From CAZOHG01 sp964579725 (lineage in GTDB: Bacteria > Zhuqueibacterota > JdFR-76 > BMS3Abin05): 64,000 nt of DNA. Below, piece by piece: positions 55,396 through 64,000 of this stretch. Positions within the stretch are counted from its first letter, which is position 1. Every line of letters begins with the position of its first letter. The stretch spans positions 50,775-114,774 of the forward strand of contig CAZOHG010000003.1 in the NCBI GenBank assembly GCA_964579725.1. The letters are read 5' to 3'. Position numbers and translations under genes: made by a program. Under the pieces are notes generated by a model, which was not told where the DNA came from, made no database searches, and worked only from the letters and a program-made list of their open reading frames with translations.

Positions 55396-55953
55396 TTGAA
55401 GCGAATGTCCGAAATTAAGGGGCATGTTTCGCCCGCCCTGCGGGTAAGCGGGTTTCTCGCAGGTCTCCTTTTGGGGCTGGTCCTTTGGGGTTGTCTAAAT
55501 CCCTTTGCGCCACGTCAAAAAATTTTGGGACAGGCTCAGCTTCTGGTAACCCAGCAAAAAACACCGGAGGAAGTTCTGCAGAATTTTCGCTACGCCTACG
55601 TTTTTAAGGATTCCCTTCTGTACAGCGGCCTTTTGGACAGCAACTTCATTTTCGTGTATTTCGACCCCAGCCTGGGCACGTCGGGGCAATTCGTGTCCTG
55701 GGGAAGAGATTTAGATTTAAAAACTACTGGCCGGCTTTTCCGCCGATTCGACATCATTGACTTGGTCTGGAACTCCACTATTTACGAAAGCGTTCAAGAA
55801 GAAACAGCAGAGCTTTCCAAAAGCTTTGATCTTACCCTCATGACAAGTCAGGAAAATATTCGGATTACAGGAAATGCTGTGTTCAGTTTTCGGAAAAGTC
55901 CCTACGACCACAAATGGCGCATTATTCGGTGGAAAGACGAGTCCAATTTGTAG
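55396..55953 (+). CDS. Predicted lipoprotein, unknown
   Basis: A 185-aa protein with a lipoprotein signal (FLAGLLLGLVLWGC, Cys near residue 34). The mature part has mixed strands and helices (RYAYVFKDSLLYSGLLDSNF, then KWRIIRWKDES), like NTF2-like or SnoaL-type folds, but no family is certain. The TTG at 55396 has GGGAG eight bases upstream; ATG 55405 is an alternative. It lies between the editing-like gene and the large metallopeptidase gene. Confidence 0.75.
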   Translation: MKRMSEIKGHVSPALRVSGFLAGLLLGLVLWGCLNPFAPRQKILGQAQLLVTQQKTPEEVLQNFRYAYVFKDSLLYSGLLDSNFIFVYFDPSLGTSGQFVSWGRDLDLKTTGRLFRRFDIIDLVWNSTIYESVQEETAELSKSFDLTLMTSQENIRITGNAVFSFRKSPYDHKWRIIRWKDESNL

Positions 55954-56055
55954 CGTTTCCCTATGGGACGTGAGGGGCAAAGAATAACTCCGCTGTTCGT
56001 AGGGGCAGCCAATAAAAAAACAGTCCTCTTTTTTAATGAAGGAACGGAGCTTTGC

Positions 56056-59000
56056 ATGAAAAAGATCTTTTCTTCCATTCTCATTCTCTTGCTACCCACT
56101 TTACTTTGGGCGCAATTCGGCAAAAATAAAGTCCAGTACCGGAATTTTACCTGGCAATATCTGCAGTCCCAGCACTTTGACGTGTACTATTACCCGGGTG
56201 GTGAAAAGCTGGCCGAATTTGTGGCGGACGTGGCGGAATCCAGCTACGTGTCGCTGCGCAGTGATTTTCGGTACGATCTGCAAGACCGGGTGAAAATCAT
56301 TGTGTACAAAAGTCACAACGATTTTGAACAAACGAATGTCTCCGGTTCCATGCCCGAAGAGTCCGTGGGCGGGTTTACCGAATTTTTTAAAAATCGAGTG
56401 GTCATTCCGTTTGAAGGAGACTACGAGCAATTCCGGCACGTGATTCACCACGAGCTGACTCACGCCGTTTCGATGCAGATGATTTACGGTGCCGGCGTGC
56501 AATCCATTGTCATGGGAATGATGCGTTTTCAAATCCCTTTGTGGCTGGCGGAAGGATTGGCCGAGTACGAAAGTCTGCGTTGGGACACGGAATCGGACAT
56601 GTTTATTCGAGATGCATCCATCAATGGGTATTTGCCTCCAATCAATGCCATGTACGGCTTCATGAACTACAAAGGAGGACAAAACGTCCTGTTTTATATT
56701 GCTCAGAAATATGGAAATGAAAAAATCGGCGAAATTTTGGGAAAAATTAAAATCAATAAGAATTTGGATCGAGGCTTGAAGGCATCCATTGGCATTGGAG
56801 TGAAGGATCTGAGTAAGCGGTGGCACAAATTTGTGAAAAAACAATATTGGCCCGATTTCGCCGACCGCCAGGAACCGGAAGATTTTGCCAAAAAATTAAC
56901 GGATCACGTTAAATATCAGAATTTCATTAACAATAGCCCGGCGCTTTCACCTCGCGGGGACAAGATCGCTTTTTTGTCGAATAAATCGGATTATTTTGAC
57001 ATTTACGTTATGAGTGCTATTGACGGCAAAATATTGGCGCGGGTGGTAAAAGGCCAACAGACGATGAACCTCGAGGAATTGCACTGGCTGAAGCCGGGCA
57101 TTGCCTGGTCGCCGGACGGGCAAAAAATCGTATTCTCGGCCAAAAGCGGCCCCCGAGATGTGCTTCACATTGCCGATGTTCACCGGCGGAAAATTGTCAA
57201 AACCTACCAAATCCCTCTGGACGGCATTTTTGCCCCAAGCTGGTCGCCGGACGGAAAGTGGATTGCTTTTTCCGGAATTGCCAACGGGGAAAGCGACTTG
57301 TACATTTTTCGCCTGGATTCGTCCAAACTCATCAATCTGACGCACGATGTTTTTTCAGACCTCCAGCCGCGCTGGTCGCCCAATGGCAAACAGTTGGTTT
57401 TTGTTAGTGACCGCGGCCCCTACACGGATGCCAGTCGTTTGCCGAAGGATTTCAAAATTCAGCGCCACAATTATTCCAATCACGATGTCTACATTTACGA
57501 TTTGGCCACCCGCTCCATTGAGCGCGTCACGAAGACCAAATACACGGAAAAAGACCCCACCTGGGCACCAGACGGGGAACGGATTCTTTACGTTTCCGAC
57601 CAGAATGGAATTTTCAATCTTTTCGTACACGACCTGACCTCAGGTGAAACGTTCCCTATTACAAACGTGTTGACCGGCGTGTTCCAGCCCTCCTGGGTAG
57701 GGGACAAACTGGCTCTCACCACCTTTTACAATGGCGGGTACGATATCTATTTAATGGACAATCCGGATGGCATTAAACCCGGTTCCATCCACCTGAAGGA
57801 CACACAATTTATTAAGGAAGTGAAAAAGGGAAAAGTGTTGTTGGCAACCACCTACCGGAAAATCAAGGAGAATCCGGAAAAAGAAAAGGCAGTTACCGGC
57901 GTCAAGGGCGGTTTTCGGCATTTTGTGTTCGGGGGACAGTTCCGGCAGAATGTGCCTCTGCCGTCGGGCAAAAGGCCGTCTCAGCTTTTTTTGGATTCAA
58001 CCCAGTACAAATTGCCTACAGGGGAGTACAAAACCCATCGCTACAAGTTGAAATTTACCCCCGATTTGGTGTACGGAAATGCCGGGTACAGCCAGTTTTT
58101 CGGCGTCCAGGGTTCCACCGTTCTCTCGCTTTCCGACGTACTGGGTAATCATCGAATTGACATTTATTCGAATCTCTTTTACGATTTGCGCAATTCCGAC
58201 TACCAATTTGCCTACTACTACATGCCGCACCGGGTAGATGTGGGTGTGGGTGCCTTTCACTACGCCTATTTTTTCCTGACCGGCTGGGGAACGGTCATTC
58301 GTGACCGAAATTACGGCACCAGCCTTTACGCTTCTTACCCTTTCGATCGCTACCGACGCGTCGATTTTAGTACGACCTATCTGGGAATCGACAGACGCGA
58401 CCTCTATTTCGATATTCCGCTCTACCGGCGGCGCGTGCTGGTGTCTGGCTTCGATTATGTAAAAGACACCGCCGTGTGGGGTTGGACAGGGCCGAAAAAC
58501 GGTATGCGCGCCAATGTGTCGTTCACCTTTAGCCCGAAAGTCTGGCAGTACAGTCTCGATTTCAAAACCCTGCGCCTGGATTTTCGACGCTACTTCCGGT
58601 TGAAAAAGGATTACATCTTTGCCTTCCGTCTGGCAGGCGGCGCTTCTTTCGGGAAAAATCCCCAGAAGTTTTTTCTGGGCGGAATGGACAATTGGATTAA
58701 TCTCCGGTTCAAAGGGGGCCTCCGCATCGACAATGGAGATGACATCTATTTTTCCTCGTTCGAAACTCCTCTGCGCGGCTTCGACTACTACGAACAAATC
58801 GGAACGCGATTTTTCCTGACCAACTGGGAAGTGCGGTTTCCGTTTATTCGCTATTTTATTATGGGAACACCCCCGATTTTCCTGCAAAATATCCGCGGAA
58901 CCGTTTTTTGGGATATGGGAAGCGCCTGGGAAAAAGACCAGAATTTCCACGTTTTCAGTAAAACATATTCGGGTGCGCCGCGCCTGGACGACGTTTTGGC

Positions 59001-59130
59001 CGGCTACGGATTTGGCATGCGCGTTTTCTTGGGCTATTTTCTCCTTCGCGTGGACATGGCCTGGAAAACGGATTTTGTCACACACAGCCGTAAACCGCGC
59101 TACTACATTTCCCTGGGCGCGGAATACTAA
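56056..59130 (+). CDS. Metallopeptidase / TolB-like propeller / outer-membrane barrel fusion
   Basis: A 1024-aa exported protein (signal IFSSILILLLPTLLWA). Residues about 30-270 hold a zinc peptidase-MA-like domain with HELTH at 132-136 and a further Glu in LAEGLAEYES (166 and 170). Residues about 290-600 are a TolB/PD40-like propeller with repeats such as IAWSPDGQKIVFSAKSG and PSWSPDGKWIAFSG. Residues about 640-1024 are rich in aromatic beta strands, with FFLGGMDNWINLRF and LRGFDYYEQIGTRFF, and end in a barrel-like strand (PRYYISLGAEY), similar to Omp85/BamA C-terminal barrels. A surface peptidase anchored in the outer membrane is inferred. GGAG precedes ATG 56056. Confidence 0.85.
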   Translation: MKKIFSSILILLLPTLLWAQFGKNKVQYRNFTWQYLQSQHFDVYYYPGGEKLAEFVADVAESSYVSLRSDFRYDLQDRVKIIVYKSHNDFEQTNVSGSMPEESVGGFTEFFKNRVVIPFEGDYEQFRHVIHHELTHAVSMQMIYGAGVQSIVMGMMRFQIPLWLAEGLAEYESLRWDTESDMFIRDASINGYLPPINAMYGFMNYKGGQNVLFYIAQKYGNEKIGEILGKIKINKNLDRGLKASIGIGVKDLSKRWHKFVKKQYWPDFADRQEPEDFAKKLTDHVKYQNFINNSPALSPRGDKIAFLSNKSDYFDIYVMSAIDGKILARVVKGQQTMNLEELHWLKPGIAWSPDGQKIVFSAKSGPRDVLHIADVHRRKIVKTYQIPLDGIFAPSWSPDGKWIAFSGIANGESDLYIFRLDSSKLINLTHDVFSDLQPRWSPNGKQLVFVSDRGPYTDASRLPKDFKIQRHNYSNHDVYIYDLATRSIERVTKTKYTEKDPTWAPDGERILYVSDQNGIFNLFVHDLTSGETFPITNVLTGVFQPSWVGDKLALTTFYNGGYDIYLMDNPDGIKPGSIHLKDTQFIKEVKKGKVLLATTYRKIKENPEKEKAVTGVKGGFRHFVFGGQFRQNVPLPSGKRPSQLFLDSTQYKLPTGEYKTHRYKLKFTPDLVYGNAGYSQFFGVQGSTVLSLSDVLGNHRIDIYSNLFYDLRNSDYQFAYYYMPHRVDVGVGAFHYAYFFLTGWGTVIRDRNYGTSLYASYPFDRYRRVDFSTTYLGIDRRDLYFDIPLYRRRVLVSGFDYVKDTAVWGWTGPKNGMRANVSFTFSPKVWQYSLDFKTLRLDFRRYFRLKKDYIFAFRLAGGASFGKNPQKFFLGGMDNWINLRFKGGLRIDNGDDIYFSSFETPLRGFDYYEQIGTRFFLTNWEVRFPFIRYFIMGTPPIFLQNIRGTVFWDMGSAWEKDQNFHVFSKTYSGAPRLDDVLAGYGFGMRVFLGYFLLRVDMAWKTDFVTHSRKPRYYISLGAEY

Positions 59131-59326
59131 AGCTTTTGGCAGTAAAAAGAGGGCTCGGAGTGGATGCCCGTTTAGGTACCGGAAAGTCGAAACAGGCCCG
59201 CCGTCTCTGGCCAAAGGTTTGCTGGAAAAAAGCAAAAAAAATGTTTATATTAAAAATCCAATTGCCTTTTGGAAAACTTTGGTTAAACAAATGGGTAGCT
59301 GAGTAGGGTAGGAGGATCAGATCTTT

Positions 59327-60061
59327 ATGGAAAATCTGAACTTACTTACCGCCTTTTTGGGCGGATTGATTTCGTTTTTGTCGCCGTGCGTATTGCCGTT
59401 GGTGCCGGCCTACATGTCATTTATTTCCGGCATTTCGTTTCAGGACATGACGGCGGAAGAACGCGGAATAGAAGAGCTGAAATTAATTCTCTTAAAATCA
59501 TTCGTGTTTATTTTGGGCTTTTCCCTGGTATTTGTACTATTGGGTGCGACGGCCACCTACGTGGGGCAGTTTCTGCTTTCCCACATGCGGCTGATTATGA
59601 AAATCGCAGGTGTCATCATTGTGATTTTTGGACTTCATACCGCCCATATTTTCCAAATTCCGTTTCTCAACTACGAAAAGCGTTTTCACACCGGAGGAAA
59701 CGAGCTGGGGTATGTCGGGACGTTTACACTCGGACTGGCTTTTGCATTCGGTTGGTCGCCTTGCATCGGCCCCATTTTGGCCGCGATTCTGGCCATGGCC
59801 AGCGTACAGGACACCGTTCTGAAAGGAGTCTTTTTGCTGACGGCGTACTCGCTGGGATTGGGTATCCCGTTTCTTCTGACAGGATTGGCAACCAATTGGT
59901 TTTTGCGGGTGTTTTCCAGCGTTAAAAAGCATTTTCGGACGGTGGAAATCTTCAGCGGACTTTTCTTGGTAGTGATTGGTGTTTTGTTCTTCTTTAATTG
60001 GTTTACGCAGCTCTCTGCGTGGCTGGTTAAACTTTTCCCCTGGCTTGTAAAAGTGGGGTAG
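59327..60061 (+). CDS. ccdA: CcdA-type thiol-disulfide membrane transporter
   Basis: A 244-aa protein with six membrane helices that carries reducing power across the inner membrane for cytochrome c or periplasmic thiol proteins. The two redox Cys lie in SFLSPCVLPLVPAYMSF and GWSPCIGPILAAI. TAGGAGG lies upstream of the ATG. No thioredoxin-like partner is encoded next to it. It ends at a strong terminator. Confidence 0.93.
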   Translation: MENLNLLTAFLGGLISFLSPCVLPLVPAYMSFISGISFQDMTAEERGIEELKLILLKSFVFILGFSLVFVLLGATATYVGQFLLSHMRLIMKIAGVIIVIFGLHTAHIFQIPFLNYEKRFHTGGNELGYVGTFTLGLAFAFGWSPCIGPILAAILAMASVQDTVLKGVFLLTAYSLGLGIPFLLTGLATNWFLRVFSSVKKHFRTVEIFSGLFLVVIGVLFFFNWFTQLSAWLVKLFPWLVKVG

Positions 60062-60102
60062 AAAAACAGTCAAGGAACCCAAACAGGACGTTTTTTTTAG
60101 TG

Positions 60103-60137
60103 GGCGGAGCCTTGCAACTCCGCCTTTTTATTTTTTT
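60103..60137 (+). terminator. Intrinsic terminator after ccdA
   Basis: GGCGGAG (60103-60109) pairs with CTCCGCC (60118-60124), followed by TTTTTATTTTTTT to 60137. Confidence 0.9.
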
Positions 60138-60174
60138 GGAGGGGGTGAAATATGACAATATTTTCATATTTTTA

Positions 60175-60203
60175 TTGAATTCTTGAGGCTTGTTTTTTAT
60201 ATT
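60175..60203 (+). promoter_or_regulatory. Promoter of the VTT-domain gene
   Basis: TTGAAT at 60175-60180 and TATATT at 60198-60203 with a 17-base spacer, between the ccdA terminator and the next gene; the boxes match those proposed for aspS. Confidence 0.6.
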
Positions 60204-60232
60204 TAATCCGCACCGAAGTGGGACGGAATTGC

Positions 60233-60925
60233 ATGAAATCTTCTCATCATATTGAAAAATCTAAACTTCTAAATGGTATTATTCCTTTCGAACCCCCGGA
60301 AGAAGAAGAAAAAATAAGCGCCCTGAAGTGGGGCATTTTCATTGGCTTGGCCCTTTTAAGTTTTTTGATCTACTATTTTCACCTCCTGCCCGGGCATTAC
60401 AATGAGTTGCTTTTTTTCTTTCTTGTTTTCAGCGTGTCCTGTAATTTTATTCCGTTTCCCACCTATTTACTGGTTATTTACATCAGTCACGATTTCAGTC
60501 CTTATTTAGTTACGGCATTGGGCAGCATTGGGGCCACTATTGCCGGGCTCATGGAGTACAATTTTTTCAGCATTTTATTGCGCTTTACGCGGGTAGCCCG
60601 CATTCGGGAAAACGGTCAATATAAAAAATACGCGAGCTATTTTGAAAAATTCCCCTTTTTTAGCATTCTAATCGCGTCATTTTTACCCCTTCCTTTTGAT
60701 TTTATTCGAATTTTGGCCATTACGCAAAAATATTCAAAATGGCGTTTTGCTACTGCCACCTTTTTGGGGCGCATTCCGAGGATTTTTATTATTGCTTTTT
60801 TGGGCAAACAAATTCCCTTTGCCAAAACGCTGGCCTGGATTTTGTTTGGCGGCGTTGTTTTGTTAGAAATTTTTCGCCGCGTCATGCAGCATTTTCGGCA
60901 CGCAGCGGCAGCGGAGGAAATCTAA
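60233..60925 (+). CDS. VTT/SNARE-associated domain membrane protein
   Basis: A 230-aa membrane protein with about five hydrophobic helices. FSVSCNFIPFPTYLLVIYIS, ALGSIGATIAGLMEYNFFSI and ASFLPLPFDFIRILAIT fit the VTT (DedA/SNARE-associated) family pattern, in which two re-entrant loops carry Pro and Gly/Arg. Members act as lipid scramblases or affect membrane homeostasis. GGACGG lies six bases before ATG 60233. Confidence 0.78.
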   Translation: MKSSHHIEKSKLLNGIIPFEPPEEEEKISALKWGIFIGLALLSFLIYYFHLLPGHYNELLFFFLVFSVSCNFIPFPTYLLVIYISHDFSPYLVTALGSIGATIAGLMEYNFFSILLRFTRVARIRENGQYKKYASYFEKFPFFSILIASFLPLPFDFIRILAITQKYSKWRFATATFLGRIPRIFIIAFLGKQIPFAKTLAWILFGGVVLLEIFRRVMQHFRHAAAAEEI

Positions 60926-60999
60926 CGCCCTTCCGATTCTACGGTTCTTTTTAACTCCTTGATTTTCGCGCGGGGAAATAAAGACGGGCTGAAGAAACC

Positions 61000-62415
61000 A
61001 TGCTTGTTCGAGATAGAATCCGAATTGCCGAGAGCTTTCTTTACCACATCTGGGATGGACAGCACTTAAGGCAGGCGGAGCTAAAAACCACCGATGGTCG
61101 TCGTTTGGAAGTCATTTCCAAAGGACGGTGGAATCCTGACGCGGGTCCCGATTTTCGTGAAGCCGTTTTAAAGATTGGAGGAGAGCTCAAGCGCGGCGAT
61201 GTGGAAATTCACATTCAGAAATCGGATTGGCGCGCACACGGGCATCAGCGGGATCCGAAATACAATGGTGTTATTTTGCACGCTGTCTTGTGGCCCGAAG
61301 AGAAATCAACTGCCGTCCGAACGCAGGAGGGACGCGAGATTCCCACGCTGATTTTGAGCGATTTTTTGGACGATACGCTGGAGCGGCTGCAGATTCGGAT
61401 TGAAGATGACGCCCCTATTCAGGCTGAGAAACCGGACATTTGCCTTTTGGGGCAAAGAGGACCGGAAGAAATCGGGGAGATTTTGGAATATTGGGGAAAA
61501 GAGCGCCTGCGTATTAAGAAAGAACGATTTCAAGAAGACCTGAATTATTTCAATTACGACCAGTTGCTTTACCAGGGAATCATGGAAGCGCTGGGCTACG
61601 CTAAAAATCAACGGCCTTTTTTCAAACTGGCGCTCAAGGTGCCGGTAGAGGCTGTTTGGGAAATTCTTAATTCTTATTCGGCGGAAAAACACGCGCTTGT
61701 GGCTCAGGCCATTTATTTGGGAGCTGCCGGATTTTTACAAGAGATTCCCGCTACGGTTCATTCAGCATCCGATTATTTGCACCGTTTGCAAAAAATGTGG
61801 CAGGTCGTTTCCCAAACATTTGACTTTGAAGCTATGCCGCCGCAAGAATGGACCTTTTTTCGTCTTCGGCCGGCCAATTTCCCCACGGTTCGTACTGTGG
61901 GCATGGCTGATTTGGCCGTCCGCTTTCGGGAAAGGGGGTTTTTGACTTCAGCGTTGGAAATCTTAAGAGACCGTTCCAACAGTCTGGTCCACACAGCTCA
62001 CACATTGCGACGCCTTTTTGTGGTGCCGGCAAGCGGATTTTGGCGCAGGCACTACCGCCTGGACAAAGATTTGACGCCTCACGCTGCTTTTCAACTCAAA
62101 CATCTCGTCGGAACAAATCGGGCCGGTGAAATTGCGGTGAATGTGCTTTTCCCGATTTTGTTACTTTATGCGGAAAAAACAGGAGATGAGAAGCTTAAAG
62201 CGCGCGTTTTGGAAGTGTACCGAAATTTTCCCAAACTTCAAGAAAATCAGATTATTCGGGAAATGCGTGTTCAGATTCTTTCGCCTGACTCCCAGAAGCA
62301 AAGGCTGGTTTCTTCGGCCGTCCGCCAGCAAGGGTTGATTCACATTTACAAATCATTTTGCCGAAGTTGGAGTTGCAGCCGCTGCGTGGTGCCCAAATTT
62401 CGGAATGGGAAATGA
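61000..62415 (+). CDS. DUF2851 family protein
   Basis: A 471-aa cytoplasmic protein matching DUF2851, a family of unknown function common in Bacteroidota, Chloroflexi and relatives. Typical text is SKGRWNPDAGPDFREAVLKI, GDVEIHIQKSDWRAHGHQRD and YNGVILHAVLW. The stop overlaps the following ATG (ATGA), coupling it to the methyltransferase gene. A nuclease-like fold has been suggested by motif appearance (GPDF and VEIH) but is not shown here. Confidence 0.85.
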   Translation: MLVRDRIRIAESFLYHIWDGQHLRQAELKTTDGRRLEVISKGRWNPDAGPDFREAVLKIGGELKRGDVEIHIQKSDWRAHGHQRDPKYNGVILHAVLWPEEKSTAVRTQEGREIPTLILSDFLDDTLERLQIRIEDDAPIQAEKPDICLLGQRGPEEIGEILEYWGKERLRIKKERFQEDLNYFNYDQLLYQGIMEALGYAKNQRPFFKLALKVPVEAVWEILNSYSAEKHALVAQAIYLGAAGFLQEIPATVHSASDYLHRLQKMWQVVSQTFDFEAMPPQEWTFFRLRPANFPTVRTVGMADLAVRFRERGFLTSALEILRDRSNSLVHTAHTLRRLFVVPASGFWRRHYRLDKDLTPHAAFQLKHLVGTNRAGEIAVNVLFPILLLYAEKTGDEKLKARVLEVYRNFPKLQENQIIREMRVQILSPDSQKQRLVSSAVRQQGLIHIYKSFCRSWSCSRCVVPKFRNGK

Positions 62416-62942
62416 CCAATAAAAACAACACAGTTTATTTTGCTCGGTACTCCGCAGAAGACATTGGCCCAATTGGGATTGCGGTTACTTCGCGTGGACT
62501 TTGTTCGGTTGCCCTGCGAAGCTCGAAATTTCCTGAGGCACTTGGCCGATTGGTTGCAAAACGCGGCTGGAAACGGGTGGCATCTCTCGAAAAAACGGCC
62601 CCTTATTTCGAGCAAATTCGAGCCTACCTTTTGGGACAACGGCGAGAATTTCGGCTATCTATTGATTGGGACTGTATTGCGTCACCTTTTCAGAAAAATG
62701 TGCTTAAGGCCTTGCGTCAGGTGCCATTCGGAGAAGTGATTTCTTACGGGGATCTGGCCAAACGGATTGGTCAACCGGGTGCAGCGCGCGCGGTGGGAAC
62801 GGCACTGGCCCACAATCCCATCCCATTGGTTTTGCCGTGCCACAGGGTGGTTCGCCGTGACGGCTCCCTTGGTGGATTTTCCGGCGGATTGGATATTAAA
62901 GAAAGGCTGCTTACATTAGAAGGTGTTCGATTGAAAAAATAA
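62412..62942 (+). CDS. ogt: Methylated-DNA-protein-cysteine methyltransferase
   Basis: Suicide repair enzyme that removes methyl from O6-methylguanine, 176 aa. The acceptor Cys lies in VLPCHRVVRRDGSLGGFSGG; the DNA-binding helix-turn-helix is VPFGEVISYGDLAKRIGQPG. ATG 62412 overlaps the DUF2851 stop. A longer frame from 62358 would only read the upstream gene in another frame. Ada-type regulatory domain absent. Confidence 0.94.
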   Translation: MTNKNNTVYFARYSAEDIGPIGIAVTSRGLCSVALRSSKFPEALGRLVAKRGWKRVASLEKTAPYFEQIRAYLLGQRREFRLSIDWDCIASPFQKNVLKALRQVPFGEVISYGDLAKRIGQPGAARAVGTALAHNPIPLVLPCHRVVRRDGSLGGFSGGLDIKERLLTLEGVRLKK

Positions 62943-63136
62943 CCCCATTTTGCAAAGCTTGCCCTTTTTTTTCGAATGGCCATTGAGGCAAAAATTGGGT
63001 AAAATTTTGAAAATTAATTTTCTTCTAATTTTCGGGAATAAGCTCTGATAGCGAAAAGATGGTTTGGGGGATTTGGCCCGCCCACCAGCAAACCGGTGGG
63101 CTCACGTTTAGCCCCTGTCCTGTGGACACGGGGGAA

Positions 63137-63237
63137 AAGGCGGAACTATCTAAACATCCCCCTAAATCCCCCCTCGAGGGGGGACTTTTGGGAATTGCAG
63201 AAAACAATGTTTTGACTTGCTATTAGAAAGAAATACG
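63137..63237 (+). repeat. Repeat A, copy 1
   Basis: About 100 bases that recur as an imperfect direct repeat at 63900-63999. The centre is a perfect 18-base palindrome at 63167-63184 (TCCCCCCTCGAGGGGGGA). Flanks include TATCTAAACATCCCCCTAAA before it. Confidence 0.8.
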
Positions 63238-63275
63238 TCAAATTAAAGCTTACTTGAAATAATCGGCCCAACCCA

Positions 63276-63310
63276 TTCCCCCTTTGAAGGGGGAAAGGGG
63301 GATGTTTTTT
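63276..63310 (-). repeat. Repeat A core, inverted partial copy
   Basis: TTCCCCCTT and AAGGGGGAA around TG form a 20-base palindrome (63276-63295), followed by AAAGGGGGATGTTTTTT, the reverse complement of the repeat A left flank. Confidence 0.7.
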
Positions 63311-63420
63311 GGGTTTGCCTTTTGCCTCGAAAATTGAATTTTGGAAACGAAACCAACCCGATCCCACCAATTTTTATCCCACCCCTTCAGGGTGGTTTTT
63401 GGTTTAGGTCACCCTTTTTC

Positions 63421-63464
63421 CCCAGGGCGTTGCCCTGGGCTGGTGTCTGTCGCCCCGTTGGGGC
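63421..63464 (+). repeat. Repeat B, copy 1 (paired hairpins)
   Basis: Hairpin CCCAGGGC-GTT-GCCCTGGG (63421-63439), a 12-base spacer, then hairpin GCCCC-GTT-GGGGC (63452-63464). Confidence 0.75.
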
Positions 63465-63725
63465 TTGGCGTTGAAGGAATAACTCGGAATGGTGAAAGGC
63501 CTAATGGTTCTTTTTTTAATCTCCACAATGGTCTGATATTTTTGAAGAATTGGAAGAACAGGTAAAAATTTTTCTTGTAGGTATGGGATTTTTCGTCTTT
63601 TGCACAAATTAAAATTTGTGCGCTCCTTGACCATTGTGTCAATCGCGCGTCTCGCAGGGGCGCTTGAACCGAATCCACCCATTGATTGGTGGGCGACAAG
63701 GTCTCTCTGGGCATATTGCCCCCTC

Positions 63726-63769
63726 GCCCCGAAGGGGCACAATAGATTAGCCCGGGGCAACGCCCCGGG
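63726..63769 (-). repeat. Repeat B, copy 2 (inverted)
   Basis: Hairpin GCCCC-GAA-GGGGC (63726-63738), a 12-base spacer, then CCCGGGGC-AAC-GCCCCGGG (63751-63769). Its reverse complement has the same layout as copy 1. A partial third unit (GCCC-TGAA-GGGGC) lies near 63797-63809. Confidence 0.75.
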
Positions 63770-63899
63770 AAGGCCGGATGCCGAATTTCTCCCACGCCCT
63801 GAAGGGGCAGAATAAGGCCTTTGGCGCCTTTGGCCAATGTCGCGCCGCACGGACTTCGGTTTTTCAAGGGGTCATTCTGTTTTCTCAGACGCGGGCGAG

Positions 63900-63999
63900 A
63901 AGGCGGAACCTATCTAAACATCCCCCTAAATCCCCCCTCAAGGGGGGACTTTTGAGGGTTGCTGAAACGGCGTTTTGATTTGCTCTTAGAAAAAATACG
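63900..63999 (+). repeat. Repeat A, copy 2
   Basis: Imperfect direct copy of 63137-63237, with one extra C in the left flank and CTCAAG in place of CTCGAG at the centre, which breaks the perfect palindrome. It reaches the window end and may continue beyond. Confidence 0.8.
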
Positions 64000-64000
64000 C

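Larger units (their letters stand above)
62943..64000. other. Gene-free, repeat- and palindrome-rich region
   Basis: No coding sequence was accepted. Short frames here are made of GC-rich palindromes and proline/glycine-biased text on both strands. Several hairpins are visible besides the repeats listed separately: GCCCACC with GGTGGGC near 63080-63101, CCCC.GTCC with GGAC.CGGGG near 63112-63134, and the 20-base palindrome at 63602-63621 (GCACAAATT twice inverted around AA). Confidence 0.75.

Noticed and set aside
63341..63978. Several overlapping frames on both strands at the right end
   Set aside because: They are produced by GC-rich repeats; their sequences are the repeats read in different frames.
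63137..63999. CRISPR array in the repeat-rich end
   Set aside because: The repeats differ in orientation and spacing, have no regular spacers, and no cas gene is near.

Overview
The window suggests an uncultured bacterium of the FCB superphylum, near Calditrichota, KSB1 or Bacteroidota-like lineages. The evidence is two large exported proteins with T9SS type A-like C-terminal sorting tails (YPNPFNP then VLGQEV), a YbeY with Asp as third metal ligand as in Bacteroidota, a DUF2851 protein, a GldE-like CorC protein and several PATAN/DUF4388 signalling proteins. A run of exactly 100 N at 31023-31122 marks a scaffolded, probably metagenome-derived, assembly. Lineage is inferred from family resemblance; no rRNA gene is present. 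Every gene recognised lies on the + strand.

Layout. 1-5750: F-type ATP synthase genes atpE-F-H-A-G-D-C, ending in a terminator. 5904-17027: an envelope operon with two very large exported TPR proteins, a small exported protein, one ExbB/TolQ-type channel protein, two different ExbD/TolR-type proteins and a TonB-like protein with an AgmX/PglI-type C-terminal domain. It resembles the Myxococcus Agl/Glt energised envelope machinery in parts list and is the best candidate here for an undescribed system. 17073-25662: aspS, a strongly expressed-looking lipoprotein plus LysM protein pair, then phoH, a 7TM-HD phosphodiesterase, ybeY and a CorC/GldE-like gene. 25900-30327: two tandem VIT/vWA-like secreted paralogues.

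30425-35643: a TetR regulator (cut by the gap) and an RND/MMPL exporter operon with a LolA-like protein and a DUF1302-like outer-membrane protein; both promoters carry the same palindromic operator. 35796-41650: PtsN-like EIIA, a PII-like protein, a DUF2007 protein, hisS, a SpoU methyltransferase, a CPBP protease and a SpoIID-domain protein. 41986-45808: a signalling cluster with a receiver-PATAN-GTPase protein, a receiver-PATAN protein, a pseudo-GTPase and a Cys-rich small protein. 45969-51995: tRNA-Leu(UAG), then the protein quality-control cluster tig-clpP-clpX-lon; this ClpP has Asn at the catalytic Asp position.

52023-62942: engB; a serine-biosynthesis pair (class V aminotransferase and short serA) coupled to a stand-alone ThrRS-editing-like domain; a lipoprotein; a metallopeptidase/beta-propeller/outer-membrane-barrel fusion; ccdA; a VTT-domain membrane protein; a DUF2851 gene; and a methylguanine-DNA methyltransferase. 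62943-64000 has no gene. It holds GC-rich palindromes and two families of direct and inverted repeats.

Together the genes cover energy conservation, envelope energisation and assembly, secretion, lipid-type export, signalling and proteostasis. No CRISPR array, prophage or transposase was seen.
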